Source: Rugalucina vietnamica | Taxonomy: Eukaryota > Mollusca > Bivalvia > Lucinida > Lucinidae | Length of the DNA: 64,000 nt | Reading direction: 5' to 3' | Assembly (NCBI GenBank): GCA_964017185.1 | Contig: OZ024875.1 | Span: 32,683,456-32,747,455 of the forward strand | Part shown: positions 22,155 through 34,438 of the stretch, one piece after another | Layout: each line of letters begins with the position of its first letter | How positions within the stretch are numbered: the stretch's first letter is position 1 | The notes under the pieces: generated by a model | The model's input: only the letters and a program-made list of their open reading frames with translations | Told to the model about the DNA's origin: nothing | The model's database searches: none | Position numbers and translations under genes: made by a program

Positions 22155-22318
22155 TTTTTCAGTCATCATGTCAGGATGGACCCAACTCTTCCTGGGTTTA
22201 ACCAGTACTGTAGGGAGTTAATGTGTCTTGCTCAAGGACACAACAAGGTGACGCATGTGGGGATTGAAACCAGGACCTCTCTATTCGGAGTTCCACACAC
22301 TACCACTACGCCATCACG
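22155..22318 (-). mobile_element. tRNA-derived SINE
   Basis: On the minus strand GTGATGGCGTAGTGGTAG (A box), AGGTCCTGGTTTCAATCC (B box), GTCACCTTGTTGTGTCC, AAACCCAGGAAGAGTTGG and TGACTGAAAAATTGTA follow in order, as in the copy at 28027-28235. Confidence 0.82.
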
Positions 22319-22590
22319 AAAACATGTCCGTGTAATGTATACCCCTTGAACCCCACTTTCATATAGCAAAACTGGGGTATGCAGGGGTATACCTATTTTT
22401 CTTATTTTTGCTTCAAATCATAGATTGTGGGTACTCGTTAGAAACGCCTCGCCGAGGCGATTCTAACGTGTACCCATAATCTAAGTTTTGAGCAATAATA
22501 AGAAAAATATGTCAATTTTTCAGCTGAAAATGTTCAATTTTTAAAGCTCAAAAAATCTGTATATTGCATCATGGGCAAGTTTTCGTAATG
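22312..22590 (-). mobile_element. Palindromic-core MITE
   Basis: From left to right: CATCACGAAAACATGTCCGT, GTATACCCCTTGAACCCCAC, core GAAACGCCTCGCCGAGGCGA, then TAAAGCTCAAAAAATCTGTA and CATGGGCAAGTTTTCGTAATG at the other end. The two ends form an imperfect terminal inverted repeat. Confidence 0.8.
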
Positions 22591-22729
22591 CCATTGTCAT
22601 GATTGTACCCCCTATAAAATTTATTAAATTTATGCAAGATGCTGGGGTGGGATTAATGCTTCGTCATCAATGTAACATTACTATCACTGAAAAACTTAAA
22701 TATCTTGCATAACATCAGAAATAACATAT

Positions 22730-22995
22730 CAATGATATGTATGCCCCCATAAACCCCACTTCTATATATAGAGAAACTGGAGTTTGCAGGCGGTATACCT
22801 ATTTTTCTTATTTTTGATACAAAACATAGATTGTGGGTGTTAGAAATGCCTAGCCAAGGCGGTTCTAACATGTACCCACAACCTATGTTTTGAGAAAAAT
22901 TATCAATATTTTTCCAATGAAATTTTCAATTTTTACGGCTGAAAAGAATCTAGAGATGTATATTGAATCCATGGTAAAGTTTTCATAATGATGGC
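22730..22995 (-). mobile_element. Palindromic-core MITE, degraded
   Basis: TATGCCCCCATAAACCCCAC, GCGGTATACCTATTTTTC, core AAATGCCTAGCCAAGGCGGT, ending near CATGGTAAAGTTTTCATAATG. Confidence 0.7.
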
Positions 22996-23512
22996 TAAAG
23001 ACCATAGCTGTATGTTTCAATGTTTCATTCCAAGGTTAAAAGGATAGTAAACAAAACTTACCCAAATTACTCTGTAACTGTTTCACCAGTCTAACTACAG
23101 TACTTTTAACCTCTGTGAATCACTACAAAATAGAAAAACAAATAGAGAATCTTACACTGGAAAATAACAACATCATATGATAATTCTAACACACCTCACC
23201 TATATTACACGTGTTATAATATTGTGCAATAATTTCACTGGGCCAATACGCGTAATTACTTTGCGCCTTCTGTGATATCAGCTATTCCATCAAGCAGCGT
23301 TAGACGGGGTAACGTGGTTTTAGAGCATAAAAAACACAATAAATGTGTAAATACCTGCTTAACAGTCAAATATTTGACGGAGATTATCTACAATGCAATT
23401 GCGGAAAGCTGAACGATATTGACGTTTTCAGTGACTTATTCCGTTTATTGTGTGTTTACTGTTAGAATCGTAATAGATCAGCTTAAGTACATGTGAATTG
23501 TTGAGTAATTAT
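22996..23512. other. Unannotated stretch
   Basis: No gene or clear repeat. AATTGTTGAGTAATTAT at 23496 and its complement AATTATTACTCAACAATTC at 23764 bracket the next MITE, suggesting an older inverted repeat around it. Confidence 0.35.
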
Positions 23513-23689
23513 CATGCGCGGATACAGAAATTTTCATGAGAGGGGGTCCAACGAAAATGGTAATTTTTGGTCACAGACGATGGGGGGTCCAACCCTCAAA
23601 AAATCCCGAAATTACCTTTTTTTTAGGTAAAATTTTCAAATTCCAGGGGGGGTCCGGACCCCCGGTCCCCCCCTCTGGATCCGCGCATG
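23513..23689. mobile_element. CATGCGCGGATC MITE
   Basis: CATGCGCGGATACAGA and TCTGGATCCGCGCATG form 16-bp inverted ends. ATTAT on both sides is a possible 5-bp target duplication. The interior is rich in GGGGTCC and GGACCCCC. Confidence 0.78.
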
Positions 23690-23910
23690 ATTATTCAGTT
23701 TTTTTGGTCAGTTGTAAGAATATGCGCTCGTGATTTGATCCTCTTTACTGATCTCCAAACAGTAAATTATTACTCAACAATTCACTGCTAGAGCTGATCC
23801 AAGAGTGATCAGCATTCAGCAGTCAAACAGCTGGTATTCCACAGCTCCTGAGGTAATGGTCAGAAATTGATCGACTCGGTAAACGGTAAAAAAAGATATA
23901 TCTGCTTAAG

Positions 23911-24579
23911 CCCCTATCTCACTGGAATGAGACAACTGGAGACTAGTTCGTGAATAGTTTGCCACTATTTTTCGACAAAATTTAAAGATACAAACACAAC
24001 ATTCACGTTGCAGCCTCGCTGAATGGACGTTTATGAAACAAATTCGGGAGTTTCAATCTAATTTTGAAAATATATCTCGCGACTGTCGCACGACAGTCAC
24101 GAGACATTCATGAGAGTGTCTCCCGACTTTCCCACGAATGTAGCTTATTTTCATTTTCATTCGTATAACAGTTGCGTGACATTGGAATGAATGTTGTTTA
24201 GTTTTATTTTCTCGCCAGATAGTCGCGAGGTGTTCGCATTTTTTTTCTCAAGACTGTTGCGCGAACTTCATACCACACACGCACGACATTCATACGAGCG
24301 TCGCAAAAATTTTGCATTGTAAATTTGCCAAAGTTTTGCGGCGACAAGTTCGCAACACTCCCACGAACGTCCCACGAGTAGCGTGACAGTCTTGCAAAAT
24401 ATTTTGGTAAAAACTCGCATAAAATTTTTAAACAAGTTTAAAAATTTCGTGACCAGTTCGCGACACATGAAATACTTGTGACACTCGTGCAACACTGACC
24501 AGTACGAATGTTGTGTGAAAGTCCGCGACAAAATTCGCAAAACAGTCGCCAGAAATTCGCATGCCAGTGAGATACTAGC
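23911..24579. mobile_element. MITE with CTATCTCACTGG ends
   Basis: CCCCTATCTCACTGG and CCAGTGAGATACTAG are inverted ends of a 670-bp element. The interior is densely self-complementary with many TCGCGAC, GTCGCAC and ACTCGTG pieces. No transposase is visible. Confidence 0.68.
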
Positions 24580-25400
24580 TTTTCTCAACCCCTCAAATTA
24601 TTATTTAGCTGACAGAATGAGGGACTTCGATTTCAGACCATAGACTAGTCCTGGAAGGTCGAACAATGTTTGGTTGGTATATGGAAGCTAATATGGCGGC
24701 GCCCATGGTCAACTGTCTTGTATTTGTTAAATTTCAAAATAAAGAAGAGAGAATATTTCAGAGGATTGAAAAACATGAGAATATGCATCAGAGAAACAAG
24801 AAAAAGTAACAAAATCCCCCCCCCCCCCCCCCCCCCCCCGATCATCGTTTTTCGATTAATCAAATGTATTATTATAAAGGACCAGGAAATATTTTCAACA
24901 CTGTCGGTCATACCAGGGAACTGCCAGGTTAACAGTCCCTGGTCATACATGGTCCGGCGAAACCATTCAGAACTATGATATCAGGGAAATGACATCAGAC
25001 AAACTGATGTGTATCAAAGCATAAAGTCTATAGTCTCCGATCGAAGTCGGTCTATAATTGACATCTGCGAATGCAGAGCCAAGGGCGACAATGCGATTAA
25101 CAGATTATACTTTATTTTTTGTTCTTCTGTCATTCCACTGACATTCTTTATATCGGACTGCAATGCACAAGTTTATGCGATGGGAATAGCTTGTACTCAG
25201 CGAAATCAATGCAATATTTAGCTGTCTGCTAGAAAGTTTTGTCTTATGTTATGTAATTCAATATTCTGAGGTGATGATCAGAAATTGATCGACTCAGTAT
25301 CTGAAGAAAGAAAAGAAAGAAACAAGTCTATAATGAAACGAAACATAATCCTCGCGAGAGGGTGCTGCAGTATATATAGAAAGAAGGAAAGAGAGGGCAA
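24580..25400. other. Spacer with poly-C run
   Basis: A run of 24 C lies at 24816-24839. GGTCAGAAATTGATCGACTC occurs at both 23857 and 25272, so 23850-25300 may be flanked by a direct repeat. No gene seen. Confidence 0.4.
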
Positions 25401-25414
25401 TTTCATCATGCAGA

Positions 25415-25640
25415 GTGTTTCTTGTGCTAGAGGTCCTGGGTTCGATCCCCGCCGGCGGCGAGGAAAATTTGTTGGTCCGAACTTGCTTCCCTTCGTGTCA
25501 TTTGCAGGAATGACATGATACAGTGCGCCGACCTTCGGATCGGGACGTTAACTGGAGGCCCCCTGTGCAGGGACAGTCATCCCCTAGACAGGTGCAGGTT
25601 AAAGATCCCTACACAGGTTCTATCCTCATGCATGTAGGCT
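25415..25640 (+). mobile_element. tRNA-derived SINE of a second type
   Basis: GCTAGAGGTCCTGGGTTCGA has a canonical B box (GGTTCGATCCC). The body CCGACCTTCGGATCGGGACG, TTAACTGGAGGCCCCCTGTG and AGGTTAAAGATCCCTACAC differs from the SINE at 28027. Confidence 0.65.
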
Positions 25641-25818
25641 CATCCTGCAAAATACACCGGAGTGTACAATGTACACCTCCCATGAATTGATGGGAGTAAC
25701 AGGAAAAAAAAAAATGATTATTACATAAACAAGACGCCACACGTGTCCGCTTTAATTGACCGTAGCCAACATCAAAGGTCCTTGTTGTATGAGTAGGCCT
25801 ATTATATCCTAGTGTAAG

Positions 25819-26774
25819 CAATAATCACGCACATAACACTTCCCTGCTCATTTAAAATACAAGCATAGACCAAGCAATTAATTTATCTTTATTCTATATT
25901 CATTCATCTAAGTCCTTGCTCCCATGTCTGGTGCCAAATTTAAAAAGCACCTTTTTACATGATATATCTGACTTTGAAAAATCCCAAATAAATATGGCGG
26001 CTTGCTGTGTACGTCATCAAAAATCACTCACTTCAAAAATAATTGAATTTATGGGCAGACAAACACACAACAAGTCTAAACTGTATTGCAATTTAAAACC
26101 TAGTATTTTGGCTATACAGGAAGCAAATTGCAAGTTTGCAACTGCTAAATCTTCTAAGTAACTGGTAATTCAACACAGACATAGTAACTACACAAAGAGA
26201 AACCAAGGCTGAGACTCATGAAAATAAATGACTGCTCATTCCATCATTACCGTGAAGTATCTATCTGACTTTAAAGAAAATAATATGGCGTCAATCGAAA
26301 ATTAGACTTCATGCCCGATTTATTGATCATGCCTGTTCCTTGGTAAAAATTAGTTGTGATGAACTCGCTGACAGTGGTCAATGAAAATTATCATTATTTT
26401 ATTTTACATAAGAAATAAGGTAAGTGTGGATGCCTATATATTCTTAAGTAGGGCGAGTAATCATAAAATGTTGACATGATTTGGTAGCCTGGATGTTAAC
26501 AAACACAGCAGACCAACTGTCAAAATTTTAGGGTAATTGAAAAAAATATTATTGGCTCAAGTTGAGTTTCAAAATTTTGGGTATAAGAAAAACATACCAA
26601 AAATGACACTGGGTACATGATTTGACCATGAACTTATCGAAACATTTATTAATTTCCAGATAATAACCCTGAGCGAAAGTAGAGAACATGTGGTTTCTAA
26701 AAATAAATGCGTCATATCATCACTTTTTGTATAAACAGCAGGAGAGGCTCGAGAACAAAGGTGCGTGATTATTG
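25819..26774. repeat. Possible 956-bp element with CAATAATCACGCAC ends
   Basis: CAATAATCACGCAC at 25819 and GTGCGTGATTATTG at 26761 are perfect 14-bp inverted repeats, each followed inward by a CCTGCT/AGCAGG block. No target duplication is obvious and the interior has no recognisable gene. Confidence 0.5.
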
Positions 26775-27446
26775 TGTAGCGTGAAAAAGCATACTCGTTT
26801 GGGATCGCACAAATCGGGTTTTGTTGGCAAGACTAAAGATTACGCTGGTCGTGATGGTCAGGTCGGGTGTCGCGCTAACGCGCGACCCCCTCTGTCATCG
26901 TTTTGAGTGACAAGTCCGTTCAATTATCAAATAAACACCTGAAAAAGTGCTCTGTCTGTGGCTTTTGAAGCTTCAAAAATGGCGGCGGTAAACAGCTGAC
27001 AGACCTCTGTCAGTGGGCGGAGCATGCTAATGCGCATTGCGCAGTCGAAAGATTAGCCCGCTTTCCTGGCGAGTTCATTCAAAAGATCATCTTTGATTGG
27101 ACGATTGGGAGCATGCGCGAGGGTGTTTCCGCGGTCCGTGCGCGACGCAGTCTCGTGATCTAAACCACACTTTGCACGCAATGGATTATGGGAATTTAGA
27201 CATACGATGAGTGGGAAGAAAGCAAAGTACTCCGCATATATTTTCAATATGCCGCGACAGGGTTGCACCCAATTATACAGGGCGCGGCCATTTAATGAAT
27301 CAGTCCGAGTCCTTCGGTTCTTTTCCTTATCCTTTTGACAGACACTTTCTTGGAGCCTAAGTACAACGTATAACGTGCAACCTAAAGGATGCACGTATTA
27401 GCCTGAAATATCTTTCAGTCTAATTTCCACTTGGATTTAGCATATA
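26775..27446. other. GC-richer unannotated stretch
   Basis: It contains GTGGGCGGAGC, AAAATGGCGGCGG and several CpGs (26860-27300), unlike the AT-rich surroundings. It could hold a promoter, but no start of a coding sequence is recognisable on either strand. Confidence 0.3.
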
Positions 27447-27934
27447 CAGGGCCCCTAGGGGAACCTTTAAAACCTTTAAAAACCTTTATTTTAATAGAAA
27501 TCCTTTAAAACCTTTATTTTGTTCCAAAATCCACCAAAAAGCCTATAATTTTTCTCTCAAACCTTTATTCTGTGATAATTTTAACTAAATAGCCTTTATT
27601 TTACATATTGCTATCAGGAAATGCTGAAATTGTAAGGGAACTTGAGGCTTAGTATTTGGCTTCTGGGGGCCTAGCCGGCCCCCAGACCCCTGGCTTAATT
27701 AAGCTTTATGCTTCACTCATACTTTTACAAGGGGGAACTCTTCTGGGTTATTTCACAAAGAGTTGAAGTGGTAAATAGGTGTTGCTGATCTCTGAAAACT
27801 ATTTCACTGTGTTGTTAGCAGACCACACTGTGCTCTTTATTTTCTCAAAAATCTGTCTTAAAAGAGCCTTTATTTTGGCAAAAATAGCCTTTATGAAAAA
27901 ACCTTTATTTTTCTTGGAATCTGCTAGGGGGCCT
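27447..27934. mobile_element. hAT-like MITE with CAGGGCCCCTAG ends
   Basis: CAGGGCCCCTAG at the left and CTAGGGGGCCTG at the right are inverted with one mismatch. GCATATA is directly repeated at both borders, a 7-8 bp target duplication. The interior repeats AACCTTTATTTT many times and has a GGGGGCCTAGCCGGCCCCC palindrome. End sequence and duplication length fit hAT. Confidence 0.72.
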
Positions 27935-28026
27935 GCATATATTTAATTCAAAGTATATATACTGAGGTGATTCAAAAAGAAAACAACACACTTTCATGCG
28001 TTATATTAATGTATTTGACAGAAAAG

Positions 28027-28235
28027 GGGTTGCGGTGGCGTAGTGGTAGATTGTCGGACTCCGAAACGAGAGGTCCTTGGTTGGATACCCACAAGCGTCA
28101 CCGTGTTGTGTCCTTGAGCAAGGCACATTTACTCCCTTCAGGACTGGTTAAACCCAGGAAGCGTTGGCTCCGTCCCGACATGACTGAAAAATTGTTGACT
28201 GGGACGTTAAGCCTCAACCAAAAAAAAATCACGAT
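28027..28235 (+). mobile_element. tRNA-derived SINE, best-preserved copy
   Basis: GGTTGCGGTGGCGTAGTGGT holds the A box and AGGTCCTTGGTTGGATACCC the B box. The body reads CACCGTGTTGTGTCCTTGAG, AAACCCAGGAAGCGTTGG, CATGACTGAAAAATTGTTGA and TTAAGCCTCAACC before an A-rich tail. It is a SINE and not a tRNA gene: no complete cloverleaf follows. Confidence 0.85.
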
Positions 28236-28779
28236 GGGTCTGACCGTCAGGGAAATCGCTTGAAAAAAAAAACAAGGGGGAGTAAATCTTGTTTTTCTTA
28301 ACCGGAAGTGACGCTTTACTATACATTCCTTTCGATCCGCCATTACTAAGCTGTACACACATTTTAAGTGGTATGATCTGTAAGAATTATGGATGACAAC
28401 ATTGATTTTGATGCTATCCCCATTGTGAATTAGCGTCATGTACCCCATATCAATTAGAGCTACAGCCGACAGTTCTCTCAAAAATAAGTAAGACGCATCA
28501 AGTCAATCCTTCCCGTTCATTTGAGAAGACCGCCGATATCCGAATTCCAGAGTGTAGTTCTTGTTTACTGAGGCGCGCGTCTGATCAGTGATCTATAATA
28601 CAAGTGATTGGAGTCTAACCCTATTTAATAGAATATGACTGTCTTGCCACCTGGACTGGGCTGGACAGGTATTCCAACAATTGACATAACTTAAAAAGAA
28701 ATATACCATTCTAAAGATGAACTGCCCCAGTGTAGTTTTATGTAAAATTCAAATATATTGAGTGAATACTTTTATATAA
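28236..28779. other. Unannotated stretch
   Basis: No gene or repeat that I can support. Confidence 0.35.
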
Positions 28780-29884
28780 TAAGAGCTGTCGCAGGACAGC
28801 GTAGCTCGCCTGACTTGTGCTTTGTCACTAAATCTATTAATTCTACGACCAAAGACATTGACCTCATTGTCACTCAGGTGGGTTGTGATGGTACAGCATA
28901 AAACTTCAGACCAATATCTACCAACATGCTAAGTTCAACTTGATCCATCTACATATTTGATATAGACTTATAACCTAAAATCTAAGTCTGTGACCTTGAC
29001 CACAGGTGAGTCAAGATGCTACAGCATAATAAAAGAATAATATCTAACAGCAAAGTATCAATTAGATCCATCCATCTGTTCCAGCAATATACAGTTCAAA
29101 ACACTTTAAGCAAAAGCTTTAACATAAAATTTCAAAGTCTGTGACCTTGAACTCAAGGTCACCCAGGTGGGTCATGATGGTACAGCATAAAACTTCAGAC
29201 CAATATCTACCAACATGCAAAGCATCAACTTGATCCCTCTACATATTCAAGAGATATAGACTTATAAAAACTTCAACCAAAAACTCTAACACAAAATTTC
29301 TAAGTCCGTAACCTTGACCTCAAGGTCACCCAGGTGGGTCATGATGGTACAGAATAAAACGTCAGACCAATATGTACCAACATGCAAAGTATCAACCTGA
29401 TCTATCAACAACTTCAAGAGATATAGACTTATAAAAAACTTTAACCAAAAACTTTAACAAAAAATTTCAAAGTCTGTGACCTTGAACTCAAGGTCACCCA
29501 GGTGGGTCATGATGGTACAGCATAAAACTTCAGACCAATATCTACCAACATGCAAAGTATCAACTTGATCCCTTTACATATTCAAGAGATATAGACTTAT
29601 AAAAACTTTAACCAAAAACTCTAACACAAAATTTCTAAGTCTGTGACCTTGACCTCAAGGTCACCCAGGTGGGTCATGATGGTACAGCACAAAACTTCAG
29701 ACCAATATCTACCAACATGCAAAGTATCAACTTGATCCATCAACAACTTCAAGAGATATAGACTCATAAAAACTTTAACCAAAAACTTTAACATTTTGAG
29801 CAATGCCGACGCTAACGCTAACGCCGACGCCGACGCCGGGGTGACTGCAATAGCTCTTCCTGTACTTTCGTACAGGCGAGCTAA
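28780..29884 (-). mobile_element. AGCTCGCC composite element
   Basis: On the minus strand it starts TTAGCTCGCCTGTACGAAAG at 29884 with a hairpin and ends GACAGCTCTTA at 28780. Five to six units of about 180 bp carry CCACCTGGGTGACCTTGAGG. A GCGTTAGCGTTAGCGTCGGC-type tract follows the 5' hairpin. Confidence 0.82.
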
Positions 29885-29944
29885 AAAGGCTGTTACAAAA
29901 GAGGTAAAAAACTTCTTCTGGAAGAAAACAATTTTTCTTCATTT

Positions 29945-31463
29945 TTAGCTCACCTGAGCCGTCAGGCTCACAAGGTGAGCTTATAGTATACCCATGCTCC
30001 GTCGTCCGTCCGTCCGTCCGTCGTCCGTCGTCCACACTTTTCAAAGATCTTCTTCTCTGAAACCGCTTGGCCAATCAAAGCCAAATTTTACATGAAGCAT
30101 CTATGGGAAGGGGGAACCAATGTGTATATAAATAATCCAGGTCACATGACCAAGATGGCCGCCATGCCCATATATGGTAAAAACCCTTCAAAAATCTTCT
30201 TCTCCGGAACCACTGGACCGATTTCAACCAAACTTGGCATGAAGCATCGATGACTCAAGCACTACAATGTGTATATAAGTCATGACCTTGCGGTGACCTA
30301 GACCTATTTTACGGCAAGGTCAACATAGGTCGCCTTTGCATTTGAATGGGAAAAATTGTTAAATTGTCATTTAAAGGAAAAATCTTGCAGAAAATGAGCA
30401 GTAGGACTGAATATTAATGATTCTGAAAAAAATTGGGCACCAGGGGCTCATCCGCCCCCACCCCGGGGCAATATACATGTATATTATCATAATATTCAAA
30501 CATCTTCTTCTCTGAAACCGCTTGGCCAATCAAAGCCAAATTTTACATGAAGCATCTATGGGAAGGGGGAACCAATGTGTATATAAATAATCCAGGTCAC
30601 ATGACCAAGATGGCCGCCATGCCCATATATGGTAAAAACCCTTCAAAAATCTTCTTCTCCAGAACCGGTGGACTGATTTCAACAAAACTTGGCATGAAGC
30701 ATTGATGGCTCAAGCACTACAATGTGTATATAAATCATGACCCTGTGATGACCTTGACCTATTTTATGGCAAGGTCAACATAGGTCACCAATGCATTGGA
30801 ATGGGGAAAACTTTTAAAATGTAATTTAAAGTGAAAGTCTTGCAGGAAATGGGAAGTAGGACTGAATATTAATGATTCTGAAAAAAATTGGACCCCAGGG
30901 GCTCATGTGCCCCCACCCCGCGGCAATATACATGTATATTTCCATAATATTCAAACGTCTTCTCCTCTGAAACCGCTTGGCCAATCAAAGCCAAATTTTT
31001 TGTGAAGCATCTATAGAATGGGTGAATCAATGTGTATATAAATAATCTAGGTCACATGACAAAGATGGCCGCCATGCCCATATATGGTAAAAACCCATCA
31101 AAAACCTTCTTCTCTAAAACCAATAGACTGATTTCAAGGAAACTTGGCATGAAGCATCGATGGCTAAAGTACTTTAATGTATATATAAATCAGGACCCTG
31201 TGATGACCTTGACCAAGTTTATGGCAAGGTCAACATGGGTTGCCTATGCATTTGAATTGGGAAAACTGTTAAAATGTCATTTGAAGGGAAAAGCCAGCAG
31301 GAAATTGGCAAATGGACAGAATATTGAAGATTCAGAAAAAAGAAAATGGCCCAAGGGCTTCATCTGCCCCTGCACTGGAATAAAATACCATAATATTCAT
31401 ACATGTTTATTGGTATATGCAGCAGATCTCAGGTGAGCGTTTACAGGACCATTGGTCCTCTGG
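29945..31463 (+). mobile_element. AGCTCACC composite element, complete
   Basis: It starts TTAGCTCACCTGAGCC with the hairpin and CCGTCCGTCCGTCCGTCG tract, has three units of about 455 bp (CTTGGCC at 30067, 30522 and 30978) and ends with the hairpin AGGACCATTGGTCCT then CTGG. It is followed with no gap by another element of the same superfamily starting at 31464. Confidence 0.85.
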
Positions 31464-34438
31464 TTAGCTCACCTGAGCCGTAGGCTCAAAGGTGAGCTTA
31501 TAGTATAGGGAGGCATCCAGCGTCCGTCCGTCCGTCATCGTCCGTCGTCAACAACATTTTCAAACGACTTCTCCTCTGAAGCTGCCATGCCGAATCTTTT
31601 CATATTTCACATATGGCATCTACAGGTGGGGGGGACGAATATTTGTGTTTTTTATTTCGATCGGATAAGAACTCTGGTTGCTATGGCAACTTATGCTTCC
31701 CATAGACTTATAATGGAAAAAAGTGAAAATTGCCTATTTTTGCTGTCTTGTTTGAGATATTTGAATTTTGTTTTTGCAGAAATGTTTATTGAAGAGTCCT
31801 CTACGTTTCATGTGACTTTTGTCCTAATCCTTTGTTTTGATTGGTTGCAGGGGCCCCATATAGGGCAAAATTTCGAAAAACATTCAAAAATCTTCTTCTC
31901 AGAAACTGTCCAGGGGATTAAGACTGTACTTTGTATACATGTTCCTGACAGTGGCCTCTACAAAATTTGTGTTTTTTATTCCAGGCGGATAAGAACTCTG
32001 GTTGCTATGGCAACTGAAAGTTTCCATAGACTTATAATGGGAAAAGTGGAAATCGGCATTTTTTCCGCTAAAATTGCAGACATTTGAATTTTGTTTTTGC
32101 AGAAATGTTTATTGAGTAGCGTTTGGCGTTTCTTGTGAGTTTTGTCCTAATCCTTTATTTTTAGCTCGCCTGTACGAAAGTACAGGAAGAGCTATTGCAG
32201 TCACCCCGGCGTTGGCGTTAGCGTTAGCGTCGGCGTTGCTCAAAATGTTAAAGTTTTTGGTTAAAGTTTTTATGAGTCTATATCTCTTGAAGTTGTTGAT
32301 GGATCAAGTTGATACTTTGCATGTTGGTAGATATTGGTCTGAAGTTTTATGCTGTACCATCATGACCCACCTGGGTGACCTTGAGGTCAAGGTCACGGAC
32401 TTAGAAATTTTTTGTTAAAGTTTTTGGTTAAAGTTTTTATAAGTCTATATCTCTTGAAGTTGTTGATGGATCAGGTTGATACTTTGCATGTTGGTACATA
32501 TTGGTCTGACGTTTTATTCTGTACCATCATGACCCACTTGGGTGACCTTGAGGTCAAGGTTACGGACTTAGAAATTTTGTGTTAGAGTTTTTGGTTAAAG
32601 TTTTTATAAGTCTATATCTCTTGAATATGTAGAGGGATCAAGTTGATACTTTGCATGTTGGTAGATATTGGTCTTAAGTTTTATGCTGTACCATCATGAC
32701 CCACCTGGGTGACCTTGAGGTCAAGGTTACGGACTTAGAAATTTTGTGTTAGAGTTTTTGTTTTGGTTAAAGTTTTTATAAGTCTATATCTTTTGAATAT
32801 GTAGAGGGATCAAGTTGATACTTTGCATGTTGGTAGATATTGGTCTGAAGTTTTATGCTGTACCATCATGACCCACCTGGGTCACAGACCCACCATGACC
32901 CACCTGGTCACAGACTTTGAAATTTTATGTTAAAGCTTTTGCTTAAAGTGTTTTGAACTGTATATTGCTGGAACAAATGGATGGATCTAGTTGATACTTT
33001 GCTGTTAGATATTATATTCTTTTATTATTCTGTAGCATATGCTGTAGATGTAGATGATCTCGACTCACCTGTGGTCAAGGTCACAGACTTAGATTTTAGG
33101 TTATAAGTCTATATCAAATATGTAGATGGATCAAGTTGAACTTAGCATGTTGGTAGATATTGGTCTGAAGTTTTATGCTGTACCATCACAACCCACCTGA
33201 GTGACAATGAGGTCAATGTCTTTGGTCGTAGATTTAATAGATTTAGTGACAAAGCACAAGTCAGGCGAGCTACGCTGTCCTGCGACAGCTCTTATTATTG
33301 GTTGCTGGGGCCCCATAAAGGGCAAAATTTTGAAAAAAAAAATATCTTCTCCTCAGAAACTGTCAAGTGGATGAATCCTGTATTTTGTATACATATATGT
33401 TCCTGACAGTAGCCTCTACATAATTTGTGTTTTTTATTCCGGTCGGATAAGAACTCTGGTTGCTATGGCAACTTGAAGTTTCCATTGACTTGTATGGAGA
33501 AAAGTGGAAATTGGCATTTTCGGTTGTCAGGCTGGGGATATTTGAATTTTGTTTTTACATAAATGTTTATTGAGTAGTCCTTCACGTTTAAGGCAACTTT
33601 TATAAAAATCACTTTATTCGTTTGGTTGCTATAGCAACATAAAGGGTAAATTTTCGAAAAAAATATTCAAAAATCTTCTTCTCAGAAGCCGTATGGGGAA
33701 TGAAGCTGAAATTTAGCATACATGCTTATGACATTAGCCTGTACAAAGTTTGTGTTTTTATTGTCTTTGTCCAACTACTTTGGTTGCTGTGGTAACTTGA
33801 AGTTTCCATTGACTTATAAGGCAAAAAGTGGAAATTTGCAATTTCTGCCGTTTCATTGAGGATATTGAAATTTTGTTTTTACATAGATGTTTATTGAGTA
33901 GTCCTCCCCGTTTTAGGCACTTTTTGTCAAAATCGCTTTATTCGTTTGGTTGCTATAGCAACGTAAAGGGTAAATTTTAGAAAAAATATTCAAAAATTTT
34001 CTTCTCAGAAGCTGTAAGGCGGATGAAGCTGAAACTTTGCATACATGCTTATGATATTAGCCTCTACAAAGTTTGTGTTTTTATTGTCCTTGTCCCACTA
34101 TGCTATGGCAACTTAAAGTTTCCATTGACTTTTAAGACAAAAAGGGGAAAATTGCAATTTATGCCATTTCGCTTGAAATATTTGAGTTTTGTTTTTACGT
34201 AAATGTTTGTTGACTAGTCCTCCACAATTTTGGCAATTTATGTCATAATTGCATAATTATTTTGGTTGCTATAGCAACGTAAGTGTGAATTTATGAAAAA
34301 ATATTTTAAAATCTTCTCAAAGGTTGTAAGGAGGATGAAGCTGAAACTTTACATGCATGCTTATGACATTTTTCAAATATCTACAAACGCAGCGTTTCTG
34401 CATTACTCAGGTGAGCTACGTGGCCGATAGGCCTCTGG
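31464..34438 (+). mobile_element. AGCTCACC-ended element with GGTTGCTATGGCAAC core, carrying a nested insertion
   Basis: The ends are TTAGCTCACCTGAGCCGTAG and CAGGTGAGCTACGTGGCC plus the hairpin GGCCGATAGGCC then TCTGG. The core units of about 300 bp contain GGTTGCTATGGCAACTTGAA, TTCCATTGACTT and TTCTTCTCAGAA. The AGCTCGCC element at 32161-33294 has inserted into it. Confidence 0.8.
32161..33294 (+). mobile_element. AGCTCGCC composite element, nested
   Basis: Ends TTAGCTCGCCTGTACGAAAG and GCTGTCCTGCGACAGCTCTTA. Units of about 170-180 bp include TGACCTTGAGGTCAAGGTCA or the variant AAGGTTAC. Confidence 0.85.

Noticed and set aside
24645..24978. Frames with poly-Gly or poly-Pro
   Set aside because: Caused by the 24-base poly-C run at 24816-24839.
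28027..28100. tRNA gene
   Set aside because: A and B boxes are present but no paired acceptor or anticodon stem closes; the body and A-rich tail make it a SINE.
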